Positions 24,131-35,390 of a stretch of 64,000 nt of DNA are shown here, in pieces (the stretch's first letter is position 1; each line of letters opens with the position of its first letter). The DNA is from Cryptomeria japonica. Lineage: Eukaryota > Streptophyta > Pinopsida > Cupressales > Cupressaceae. The DNA lies in NCBI RefSeq assembly GCF_030272615.1, contig NC_081414.1:821497896-821561895 (forward strand), in the 5' to 3' direction. The notes under the pieces are model-generated. The model was not told the DNA's origin. It ran no database searches and worked only from the letters and a program-made list of their open reading frames with translations. The position numbers were made by a program, and so were the translations under genes.

Positions 24131-25101
24131 TGTAGCAATCAAGTTTCTCTTTCAATTATCTATGGAGGAGCCAATTCCAATACTCAATAATCTCCAGGAC
24201 TTGGACCAACTGACAAGGATCCTGACAAATCCTTCTGCACTTTGGGCTTTGCAAAACTTGGGAGGGTGATCCCTTAGCAAATTTACAACCTCTACACCAC
24301 AATTGCAAATAATCCTACAACAAAGCAAATAGTCTCATATAAAAAGACTCAACACAAAGGGAGAATGCTATAGGAATGGATAATTATGCATTGATCCTCA
24401 ACCAATTGGTGCATGAGATGACAAAAAACATATATAAAATGACAAAAAAACATTATATATCAAGAAATATCAAGCCAAAAATGATTCAGACAAAATTATG
24501 ATAACAAGAGCAATATTTAGCCTAGATCAGTGCCTTATCCCATTAGGAGATTGGATTCATAGAGTGCATATTGGTATATGACAAAATGTTACCCTAGTAT
24601 ATAGATCTAAGATATTATTGTCTTACAATAAATCTCATTTGTAACCAAACCTAAAGCTTCTTATCAAAATCCCTATACAAGTCCTATCAATCTATAATTC
24701 TATTCAATTGGTTTAATTAATCCATTAGATTAAAGCATGAATCAAAAATTACACACACCACAATAGCAAGATAAATGAAAATAAACCCTTGATTTATTTC
24801 ATTCAAAATATGACAGAATTGTACATTGGAGAGAAATAGATCCGAGTTTTGTAATTTTACTAGCTCTGCCAAAAATAGTATGCACTCCAAGGATTCAACA
24901 ATTTCATAGAATTTAACACTGAAATTTCTATCTATTTTCTCTGTATCAGACTAACAAATTGTTCTCAACTTCACCTATGACTCTCTACTAGGGCTCGTCT
25001 GAAACCCAAAAATTTTAGAAGTCAGAAAAAGATGTTTCTACAGAACCCTGAATTATGTTTTATGAAACAAGGGAGCCAACAAGCTTCAGGCCTAAAAACA
25101 A
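24131..25101. other. Unassigned sequence between gypsy remnant and Copia-4
   Basis: No reading frame or LTR boundary that I can support. It is AT-rich, and it ends at the Copia-4 5' LTR with AACAA as the adjoining five bases. Confidence 0.35.
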
Positions 25102-26278
25102 TGTTGGTAATTTGGTGGAATTGATTATGTGTTGCATTAACGTTTTGTCATTGATGCTAACACTAGCTGTTTGGATGCTTTACTGACACCCTTCTGGTCC
25201 CGGTAGGTTGAGTGGTTTCCGGTTGATTTGGTTCCAACATGATCTGGTAGGATTCGATATAGTTTGGTGATGGAATTGGCTTAATCATGATACCCATGCT
25301 CATATTCAATAAGTTGGTTTTGGTCTGGTGATCGTATGCTATCCTGTTTGCTTGGAAGCTTGGCTTCTGGTTCCGATGAGGGTTTCAGCGATAGAGCTTT
25401 TGATGAAGATATTTGATGAATTGCATAAGTGGTCTTGGTGCAGCTTCTGGTGGAGTTTCAAGATGTTGTTGGTGATAATTTTTGAGACTTTGCAGATGGA
25501 GATTATTGTTGTAGCATGTGGACCTATACTGGGTCTCAGTTGATTTAGGTTATGGACCGGTTGATGTAACGTGTAGATTGGGCTACTCGATGCGTTTCTG
25601 GGATATCTTATGTGTTGGATATTATTTGTTTGGTCCAAGGCCAACATGGTTTGTAATTATGTAATTGGTTTATTATTTGGTGGCCAACCTAATTATTTAT
25701 GGTCAAGGGTTTGTATATATAGATGTAAGATCTCATTGTAGATCATCATGGTAAGGGATATGGATATGTAGTGTGCGAATAATGTAACATCATTCAGGTA
25801 GAGGATTTGGTCAATCAATGGAGATCGAATTGGGTTTATGTAAGAGGATTTAGTCCTCCGGTATTGAGCTTAACCGGAACTATACTCAGGTATAGGAGAT
25901 GCTATCTTTTGCAGTTGAACACTTCTCCGAATTGTAGTCTAGATTTCTATGTAGTCAGTGAGATTCCTTTTGTGATGAGTAGTGTGCTCTAGGTTTTTTA
26001 CTTTCCTGCAAGTGCAGGCCCCTCATTTATAAATCACATACTTATTGCAGAAGTATTATTTGACTATGGGTAGGCTTCCCACTGTGGTTTTTCCCTTTAC
26101 TAGGTTTTCCATGAATAAATCTTCATGTCATGTGGATGGTATTTATCTCGTGATTGTTGTTTAAGCTTAATTGGTTTAAATGCTATTCCGGTATTAATGT
26201 TTTGGGTTTCAATAATCTGTGACAACTGATTCACCCACCCCCTCTTAGTTGTCTTCCAATTATTTGAACTGTCTAACA
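25102..26278 (+). repeat. 5' LTR of Copia-4
   Basis: This 1,177-bp LTR begins TGTTGGTAATTTGG and ends CTGTCTAACA, just before a primer site. Its 3' partner, TGTTGGCCATTTGG, starts at 44,410 and is split by other insertions. The ACTGATTCACCCACCCCC motif lies near its inner end. Confidence 0.9.
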
Positions 26279-26280
26279 AT

Positions 26281-26292
26281 TGGTATTAGAGA
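26281..26292 (+). other. Primer binding site of Copia-4
   Basis: TGGTATTAGAGA lies two bases after the LTR and resembles the initiator-Met tRNA site of the other Copia elements. Confidence 0.85.
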
Positions 26293-26336
26293 ATTAGTCC
26301 TCTTTGTAGAAAGCTTAACCACTTGAGAAAGATCCT

Positions 26337-28022
26337 ATGGCATCTAACAGTTCAAATTCATCCAGTTCTTCTAGAGTTATCTTTTGGAGAGATATTCCTA
26401 GGCTTGATGGAACAAATTACACAGTATGGAAGATTCAGATGGAGACTCATCAGAGATATCTTGGCAAGGAGATTTGGGAGATCACATAGAATGGTGTCAC
26501 ACCTTATAATCCAGTATCTGGCAATCCTCCTCTAATAAAACTGGATAAGGATCTTGAGAATGATTGTAGAGCAAGCGAAGCCCTCTTGTGTGCACTTTCT
26601 GATCAGCAGATAACGGGATTAACTAACAAATCATCTCAAAAGGCTATATGGGATAAGTTGAAGACTCTTAATGAAGGTGACCCTATAGTGAAGATTGCTA
26701 AACTTGATAGTTACAGAGTGAGATATGAAAAATTGAAGATGGAAGAAGATGAAAGGATTATTGCATTCATGGAAAGGGTAAATGAGATTGTTATGGGAAT
26801 TCAATGTTGTGGTAGAACTCTGAGCGAAGATGAAATTGTTTGTAAAGTTCTCAGAGCCTTACCACCGACTTACAAAATTAAGGCTACTGCTATTAATGAG
26901 TTGAGAACAATGGCTAATACATCTGTTAACATAGATACTTTGGTTGGGAAACTATCTTCTTTTGAGCTTGAAGAATTTGGACCTTCTAGAGCTATGAAGA
27001 CTAAACCTACTTTGCATGCATCTACATCTACAACTGGCAAGCAAGATTGGAAAGATTTATATGCAAAGGAATTGGAAGATATGAAGAGAGAAGATGATGA
27101 GTTTGAGGAACTTGAAGAACTATTTTCTAGAAGAGTACCTAAAGGACGGGTAGGAAATAAGTATGAAGAAAAAACACCTTTTAAATGTTCTCAATGTAAT
27201 AAGATTGGTCATTTTGAATCTATATGTCTTGAAAGGAATTCAGGATTTGAAGAAAGAGTTAGAAGATCATTTAAGCCTAAACCTAGATATCTAAACAAGT
27301 ATAAGTACAAGAAAAAGAGAGACAAATCATGCTATATAGAAGATGAGGAAGGTATTACTTATTCTGATGATGAATTGACAGAAGACTCTACTAGTGTTTC
27401 CGACAATGGGAAGGAATGGGTGTTCCTGGCTATCAAGGAAGATATTCTGGCACTGGAAGAGAATGTACCTGAAGAGAAGGCACTTGTTGCTAAAATTGAA
27501 GACAAGGATGAATGGGTAATTGATAGTAGTTTTTCACATCATATGACTGGAGATAAAGGGAAGTTTCTATCTTTCCAAGAATTTGATGGCGGTCTGGTTA
27601 TATTTAGAGATGACAAAGCATGTATGATCAAAGGAAAAGGAACTATATCATTGGATGGTAAGAACAATACCGATAATATTTATTATGTTGAAGGTTTAAG
27701 GCATAATATTTTGAGTGTAGGACAATTGGTAGATAAAGGATTTCAATTACAGTTCAAGGATGGAAAATGCAAAATCATTACCAGATCTTATTTGGAGATT
27801 GCAACCGATACACAGACAAAAGGTAATATATTTCATTTGAACTCTGGTGAGAAGACATGTTTGATTACACATATTGATGAGAGTTGGCTATGGCACAAAA
27901 GGTTGTGTCATGTGAATTTTGATTGCATTGTGAAGATCAGTTCAACTAAGGCTGTTAGGGATATACCTAAGATTATAAAGCCCTATAATCCGGTATGTAA
28001 AGAATGTCAAATGGGTAAATAG
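26337..28022 (+). pseudogene. Copia-4 Gag and protease, start of integrase
   Basis: The frame starts MASNSSNSSSSSRVIF and has one TAG at 26,487, then runs open for over 1.5 kb to a TAG at 28,020. Gag has KAIWDKLKTLNEGD and the LRALPPTYK block. The zinc knuckle CSQCNKIGHFESIC is intact at 27,186-27,227. The protease site reads DSSFSHHM, with Gly of the DSG triad changed to Ser. The GAG-pre-integrase segment ends with WLWHKRLCHVNF and CKECQMGK. This is the best-preserved retrotransposon coding region of the window. The start is the first ATG after the primer site and is in frame with the rest. Confidence 0.9.
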
Positions 28023-29820
28023 GTCAGAACCTCTTTTAGGGGTATATAAGATAAATCAAATGATGTTCTTGATCTTATTCATACTGATTTGTGTGGCCTT
28101 GCTAGAGTTAAAATTTTTCAAGGTGATACATATTTCATGCTAATCATTAATGATTATTCTACAATGATGTGGGTAACTTTCCCGAAGGAAAAATCTCAAG
28201 CATTTGAAAAGTTTAAAATCTTTAAGACTAAAATAGAAACTGAGACAGGATTGAAGATTAAATATTTGAGATGAGATCATGGTGGAGAATTCACATCCGG
28301 TGAGTTTAATAACTTTTGTGAGAATCATGGTATAAGAAGACAATTTTTTACTCCCCGGACACCTGAGCAGAATGGAGTTATGGAAAGGAAGAACACAAAT
28401 ATCTTAGATGTTGCTAGAACAATGATGATGGAAGCTAGTCTACCTCATATCTACTGGAGAGAAGAAATGAGTACAATGGTTTATACATTCAATAAAGTAC
28501 ATATCAAAGGAGAAACCGTTAAGACACCTTATGAATTATGGTTTGGCAATACACCTACTGTTAAGTATTTCAGAATTTTTGGTAGTAAATGTTATATTAG
28601 GAAAGATGATATCATTGGAAAATTTGATCCTAGATGTGATGAAGGCATATTTCTCAGTTATTCTAATGAAATCAAGGCATATAGATGTTATAACAAGAGA
28701 TTGCAGAGAATTGTGGAGAAAGCTAATGTCAAAGTAGATGAGTTGAACAAAAATTAAATCAGACTTTATGAGAAGGAACCGATAGTGGAAATGATTATAT
28801 CTGAACCGGTAGTACCTTTCCCGGAACAGAGTGTTGAACCAGTTACTCCAAAAGTATCAGAGAATTATACAGTAATGAAAGAATAGGGAAGAGGAACAAA
28901 GAGTCGGAGGACTCCTAGGTATGTGAAATTGAATCATTCAAAAGATCAGATAATTGGATACAAAAGCAATGGAGTGATGACAAGAAGAAGAGTGGAAATT
29001 GATGATATATGTTTAATTTCACAAGTTGAACTGGTATCAGTAATTGAGGAATGTAAAAATGAATATTGGTTGAAAGCTATTGAAGAAGAATTAGATCAGA
29101 TTGAGAAAAATAACACATGGACTTTGGTTCCCGAACCTAAAAAATAAGAATGTTATTGGAACTAAATGGGTTTTTAGGAATAAATTGAACGAGGATGGTC
29201 AAGTTATAAGGAATAAGGATAGATTAATTTGTAAAGGATATTCTTAGAAGGAAGGAATTGATTACGGAGAATTTTGCACCTGTATCTAGGATTGAAGCTG
29301 TAAGACTATTTCTTGCCTATGCTGCTTATAACAACTATAAGGTTTATTAGATGGATGTTAAATGTGTATTTTTGAATGGGGATCTTGATGAGGAAGTTTA
29401 TATTGTGCAACCTGATGATATAAACATGGTTTTTAGGTTAAGGAAAGCTTTATATGGACTGAAACAAGCACCTAGAGCTTGGTATGCAAGATTGGATAAA
29501 TATCTTTTGAAGCTTGGTTTTACTAAGGGCAGTGCTGACAATAATTTATATTATAAGATCACTGATGATGATATACTGATTATTAAATTATTTGTTGATG
29601 ACATTATTTTTGGAGGTGAAGATAAGTTATGCATAGAATTTTCTAAGAACATGGAGACAAAATTTGAGATGTCTATGATTGGTGAAATGAAATTTTTCTT
29701 AGGTTTGTAGATTACTTAGACTGACAAAGGTATTTTCATCTGTCAAACTAAGTATGCTAAGGAATTGTTAAAGAAATTTGGTATGGGAGATTCTAAACTG
29801 GTAAGTACTCCTATGGTTAC
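28023..29820 (+). pseudogene. Copia-4 integrase and N-terminal reverse transcriptase
   Basis: Integrase shows IHTDLCGLA, DHGGEF and GVMERKN as the three acidic positions, then HIYWREEM and the KYFRIFGSKCYI block. Stops occur at about 28,047, 28,272, 28,755 and 28,884. A one-base gain in an A-run near 29,140 and another near 29,270 shift the frame. The RT has [16 protein letters not shown], the [19 protein letters not shown] block and catalytic [11 protein letters not shown] (about 29,591). TAG stops at 29,245, 29,348, 29,708 and 29,717 mostly replace Gln seen in Copia-2. The RT is interrupted after STPMVT by element G and resumes at 43,323. Confidence 0.9.
29816..29820 (+). other. Target site duplication of element G, left copy
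   Basis: GTTAC here is repeated exactly at 43,318-43,322, flanking element G. A 5-bp duplication is typical of LTR retrotransposon integration. Confidence 0.95.
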
Positions 29821-31238
29821 TGTAGATAGGAATTTGGAAATCATCAAAGCAAATCGAAATTAAACTAGCTCAATCACAAAACCAGATTGCAATGATAACA
29901 ATCCTAAAAACATTCAATAGAAAACATGAAGACAAGATATTCAAAATGAAATTAAAGCAAACCAAATGCAGATATCTCCTTCATAATTCTCCATTGTCCT
30001 TCTTTCTCCTCCAAATTGCTTTGTTTGTGGATCTCACCTACAAGTGCATAAGCATAACATGAAATCAAGATTGACAAGACATCATAAAGATACTAGAAGC
30101 GTGATTGATTGATCGATCGGGGGCCATGATTGAAAAAATTCATCCAATTTATAGATAAATTAGAGAAAAGACAAGATTAGCATGAAATTGATTCGAATGG
30201 AAATTCAAATCAAGAATAGCAAAATTATGACAAGTGTATGACAAATTGCTATGCAAGGATTATGACAATTTATGACAATTTATGACAAATTGCTATGCAA
30301 GAAGTTATGACAAGAATTTGAAATAGAAATAGACATTTAGGAATTTAGGAGAAATTAGAAAATTAGGTTAGAAATGATGACTTGGAAATTAGGAAATTGA
30401 TGAAAATTAGGTAAATTAATTAATAATTTTTCATTCATTAATTAATTTACAAAAATAGGAGGAATTAATTAGCCAATTAAATAAATATTTAATTGTGACA
30501 AGAGGACTTAGGATAAATAAATAAATTATTTAACCTAGAGAGAAAATGGAGAGAAAATGACAATCAAGATTAAATGAATAAATCATAAAATCCTTGAAGA
30601 TGAATTAGAAAAGCAAGGACGACAATTGGGTCTCGACAAAAGATAATTGATATCGATTTGATTTGATCATGATTCTGACTGACAAAGACCAATGTTGATA
30701 AATGATTTGATTGATAAATGCACCAATTGACGAGGAACAATAACTAATTAATCCAAATTGACATGATTGAGAAGGACGACGATCGATGACAAATCGATTG
30801 CAAAAAGACAAAATTGAAAATGACAACAATCGATGACAAATTGATTGCAAAATTGACGAGATTGACAAGGATCGATGGCGAATCGATCACAAGATGACAA
30901 GATTGACAAGAGGACAAAACCCTAATTCTATCATCGATTAAGATTGACGATGTCCAAAATGAAATCGAATTGATGATGTCAAAATATGCCAAATGAGCAT
31001 GCACATTGATGCGACAGGATAAGATCGACCAAAATCATGACTGAAGATTATTATCGACAAGACCAAATTTTAAAGTGAGACAAATGAAGAATGCAGAAGG
31101 ACCCGATGCTCACAAATGATAAAGACCAAGTGCGCAACATAGAAGAAATGTTAATGTGATGCAAAAACCCTAAAATAAGGCAATGCGCAAATGTTAAAGT
31201 ATGACTCCGCAAGCGTTGACCATTTTTAGACGTCTACA
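29821..31238 (-). repeat. 3' LTR of element G
   Basis: 1,418 bp, ends TGTAGA...TCTACA. It holds a 47-bp minisatellite rich in ATCGAT (about 30,770-30,920, three units) and an AATTAATT-rich stretch near 30,410-30,500. By eye it is nearly identical to the LTR at 41,896, suggesting the element is younger than the surrounding Copia copies. Confidence 0.92.
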
Positions 31239-31253
31239 TTTTGCCCCTCTTTG
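31239..31253 (-). other. Polypurine tract of element G
   Basis: The minus strand reads CAAAGAGGGGCAAAA directly before TGTAGACG. The identical 15-base tract borders the LTR of element E at 51,671-51,685. It sets the element orientation. Confidence 0.85.
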
Positions 31254-31611
31254 AGACAATGCAATTTTAAGCGTTGTTTCAAAGAACAATAATGAAAATG
31301 TCCCAGACAATGACAATGACATATGCATGCCCCCTCGAGGAATTGGCCGGAAACATCCAGAAAAGAGGCCAATTGATCGATAAGAATGATAGAAAATGAT
31401 AGGAGCAAACGGACTGAAAATCAGGGATCGGATACACAAAGGACAAGCAATTGAAGGTGCAAAAGACCGCAACCAGCATAAGAGGGAGAGGGTGCACGTC
31501 CATCTATGCACTGACAAAGATCTATAAATGAGACAAAGAGAGTGGAAAGAGCTCATTTGCACTAGCCAAAGTGAAGGATTTGTTGCTCTGGAAAAGGACA
31601 CTTGCAGAGAG
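31254..31611. other. Region between the LTR of element G and its antisense gene
   Basis: No coding region supported. It lies immediately upstream of the antisense PMD gene, so any promoter of that gene would be here or in the LTR. A CCCCCTCGAGG stretch near 31,330 has a counterpart (CCCCCTCAGG) at the same place in element E (about 51,770). Confidence 0.5.
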
Positions 31612-33787
31612 ATGACGAACATTCCAATGATAGATCACCTTGAGGAACATGTACGCACCTATAGATGACCAGACGACGCGGGAGTAGCGGTATGTATCTC
31701 AAAAACCCATATTGTCAATTTCATGAATTTGACTTGCTTACGGGTAATTGCGGGGCCCACAGGGAATGAAAAGAATGACTTCTGCGCCTGTGTGGGTGAA
31801 TCCTGCACTTGTGTGTGATGTCCTATGCTTGTGTAGGGTACACAGGTGCAAGTTGATGCTACACAGGCGTAGAACAGGATACACAGGCGCAGTTGTGCAC
31901 TAGAAACCCTAATTTGACCAAAAACAACATGCGAATGATCCCGAAAAGGCGGATAAGGGTAGGATAGGTCAAAATAGATAAAGAACACCCTAATTTTTGG
32001 ATGAAATGAGGAAATGCAACCCATAGGAGCAAACCCTAAAACTGACAAAGTGTGCCCCAATTGTGGTGCAGAGTCGACAGTATCCACTGATTATGCGGGA
32101 GAACCGACCTGACTGCTTCATGTTATGACATAGACTCAGGAGCACAGATAGAGATACATTAGTAGGACTTGGATTATACTATATCACATTCGTGCCTGAG
32201 ATTAGGGCAAACACAGGACTACTCACCACATTGGCAGAGCGATGGCATTGAGAGACCTCCTCATTCCATCTGGCGACTAGAGAGGCAACTGTGACACTAG
32301 AGGATGTATGGCATATCCTCCACATTACGATTCATGGGGAGATGATAGAGTATGACCCAGTGATAGGGAGAGATGCTTTGTGCAGATTATTTGAGTGCGA
32401 CATAGATAATCTGGATATCATAGAGAGGGAGATTGGCTGGGAGACCATGGCATTAGAGTATGATCAGTGATATGTGATGATAGCAGTGGTTATAGCATGC
32501 CTATTAGCAGGGGACAGATGAGGACATGGATTCCCTATTGGATGGGGAAGAGTGCTAGAGCGGATGGTGACAGAGGGGACTGTATACGCATGGGGACCAT
32601 GCATGCTCGCTATGCTATATTTTCAGTTACATCAGATAGCATATCAGGGGGTTCAGACTTTGAGCTGTGGGGTCACACTGTTACAGGTATGGGCATTTGA
32701 GCACATAGCCATATGTCAACCGATTGTAGAGAGACAGGTAGTACCACACCGACCATATGTGTACTGCTATGGGGGAGCATTGAGACAGGGTCCTTTCGGA
32801 TACATATTGTATTGGCGACATGAGCTAGATAGATTGAGAGAGTTCACATTGAGGCCATATCTTGATTGCCCTGGATGGTCAGATGATAGTGATGAGCTAT
32901 TGTATTGCAGACAGGAGAGATACTTGATTGGGCGACCAGTGAATCATTAGAGAGTGATTGAGATGTACCTGTCGGAAAGAGTCAGACGAGAGTTTGGAGA
33001 GAGGCAGGATGTACCGAGAGGGACTGCACACTTTTCCCGATCTCACAGAGAGACGAGTCACTGGGGGAGGATGATTCAGCCACACATAGCATATGCTGAC
33101 TTCACATAGCTACAATAGAGACAGTGGGATTGGAGATCAGATGTGGTGGACGCTGGGATGACAAAGGAGTATGAGCGATGGTTTGCATGATGACGGCCAG
33201 TGCCATTGACAAATCCTGATATTCCGGTACCGAGGAGATAGGAGGACTTCCCACTTGCTGGAGAGGAGGAGGGAGATGATGAGGATAGAGATGAGGATGA
33301 GGATGGAGATGATGATGATGAAGAGGAGGATGAGGATGGAGATGATGAGTATGAGGAGTATGAGCCAGATTCGGCCGATCAGGAGTCATTGCAGGATATA
33401 CCCATAGAGCCGGAGACAGCTAGCATAGAGGAGATGGAGATATGTAGGGCCACCATAGCGAGTCAGCATGATCACATTGCGACATTAGAGAGACAAAATG
33501 CTATCTTGAGGACAGAGCAGTATCAGTTCAGAGTAGAGATAGCTAGACTTGCAGCGGCTTGAGATATAGCAATAGCCCAGGCACAACAAGAAGAACAGAG
33601 AGTCATCGAGTATATTGGGTCGATTAGGGATGCCAGTGCACATGAGATGGCACAGATGTTGGTAGAGACCGGAGAGGAGATACGCCATTGGAGGACACTA
33701 TATGAGAATGCAGTTCCACCAGAGCAGAGAGCAGCGTCATATCAGGCACGATCGAGGACAGAGAGCAGGCCACGTTCTCGGAGGTGA
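31612..33787 (+). pseudogene. Antisense plant mobile domain (PMD) gene in element G
   Basis: Two exons are inferred. Exon 1 (31,612-31,689) encodes MTNIPMIDHLEEHVRTYR and ends at a GTATGT donor. Exon 2 is read from 32,072 after a TGGTGCAG acceptor. The protein matches the PMD/MAIN-like family: TTLAERWH, FHLATREATVTLEDVWHIL, YAWGPCMLAMLYFQLHQI, LLQVWAFEHIAI and the LRPYLDCPGW block. A very acidic Asp/Glu stretch (about 33,250-33,370) and a Gln/Arg/Glu-rich helical tail end at TGA 33,785. At least eight stops break it, for example at 32,090, 32,468, 32,518 and 32,948. PMD proteins are known as plant transposon-associated domains, and some host members act in silencing. The gene runs against the element's sense strand and shares its intron position with the copy in element E. 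Confidence 0.82.
31690..32071 (+). other. Intron of the PMD gene in element G, with GC-rich repeats
   Basis: The 382-bp intron (phase 0) is inferred by comparison with element E. Within it, CTGCGCCTGTGT (31,782-31,793) and ACACAGGCGCAG (31,881-31,892) form perfect 12-base inverted arms. Several diverged copies of the same CACAGGCGC motif lie between and around them. The same motif fills part of the gag leader in G and H. Confidence 0.65.
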
Positions 33788-35050
33788 GTGAGCAGCATGG
33801 GGGTGAGTGGACCTATGAGACCACCACAGCCAGGACCAGGGACAGGAGGGACATCATCCTTGAGACATGGCAAGGATGAGGAGGACAAAGAGAGCACCTA
33901 GTGACAAAGGCATGTGCTCCTTATGACAAAGACATATGTAGTTTGACATTATGTATTCAGCCTGCAGGCCACACTTAGGACAGATAGTCCAATTTTGTAC
34001 TCCGATATTATTTTGATATATGATATGATATGCAGCGATATGAAGGGATGCAATGTGTTATGGTTGATGTGTTTACGTTCCATGCATGGATGTCTTATGC
34101 ACTATTTATGTACTATTGTGGAACATGTATGGATATATGTTTATGCGTTTTTTATGTATTTATGAAATGAAATGGATAAAATGCTTAATATAATGCAAAT
34201 GTACTAACCAATGAATGCAGGATGTAGCTTATGTGTTTGGAGATCGGAGAACTAGACTGAACTGACTGCCCAAACTGACAGAAGAACTGTTAGTAAGAAG
34301 AAATTAGACAAAGGATAGTTAGAGATGAAGAAAAACTTGCTTTCATTAATGCACTTTGTAGGTGAGAACCTTTATTTAATGTAGCAAAATGGATGCATAG
34401 CATCATGGCATTGAAGGCCAGAGCTGAAATGCAACCCCTTTTGCAAAATACAGACACATCGCACACAAGGAATGAGTGAAGCATCCTAGGGTGCATACAT
34501 CAAGGGTCAAGGTATGTGCGGTGTTCACAAAGCGAACGTACTTATCACAGAAACCCAATGATATAGTTGCCCCAATTTGTGACAAACATTCCACAAACAG
34601 CAAACACAACAAAAAAAGGAAAGGGACCATGAACCATCCCGGTCACTCTAAATCACTCAGTGACATCATCGAGCAACATAGGAACATGATCAAAGATAAA
34701 TCAATAAATGATAAGACTCGCTAATTCCAACAAGTCAAACAAACATCTTTATCTTCATCATCAAAAGTCAAAAGTGTTGATAGGATGATCATGCTGTCTA
34801 GTTTCAGGAAATGCAGTACCCTGTCTAAGACAGGACACAGTTTGGTTTCGAGTATACTACACCCTGTATAAGACCCATGATAGTAGTGACAAGGACAAAT
34901 GATATTGATGTTGATTGATTGATATGACAATTTTAATCAGTTTGAATGTTTGGTTTGATTGAAAAGTTCATCTGTTAATGCGTGATTTCAGTAAAGCGCA
35001 GTTTGTGATTGAGAGTCGTTGGATGTATGCTCAGTGATCTGGTTATGCAC
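33788..35050. other. Non-coding interior of element G, first part
   Basis: No supported gene. It begins with the 3' flank of the antisense PMD gene and becomes AT-rich. Confidence 0.5.
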
Positions 35051-35059
35051 AAAGGGGAT

Positions 35060-35390
35060 ATTTTTGTTTTGTTTTTTGAGTTTTATAATGTTTTTATTCA
35101 TTTTTTCAGGACTTTATTTGACTTTTTAGGGACTTTTTTTAGGACATTTTTTGATTTTTTTGGATTTTTTTCAGGACATTTTTCAATTTTTATGATTTTT
35201 TTAAGGACATTTTTCATTTTTTATGATTTTTTTCAAGACATTTTTTCAATTTTTATGATTTTTTTCAGGACATTTTTCAATTTTTATGATTATTTTCAGG
35301 ACATTTTTTAATTTTTATGATTTTTTTCAAGACATTGTTCAATTTTTATGATTTTTTTCAGGACATTTTTCAATTTTTAAAAAGCTCCAG
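35060..35390. repeat. T-rich minisatellite in element G
   Basis: An irregular unit of about 30 bases, built from AGGACATTTTTCAA and TTTTTATGATTTTTTT, is repeated roughly nine times. A short further block of the same unit lies at about 35,785-35,840. Confidence 0.85.

Noticed and set aside
32042-33787. A host gene related to the long form of protein phosphatase 7
   Set aside because: That label is often attached to PMD proteins by database transfer. There are no phosphatase metal-binding motifs, and the gene is inside a defined retrotransposon with many stops.
35060-35390. A protein-coding region rich in Phe
   Set aside because: The open frame is produced by a T-rich minisatellite; other frames through it look alike and there is no domain.
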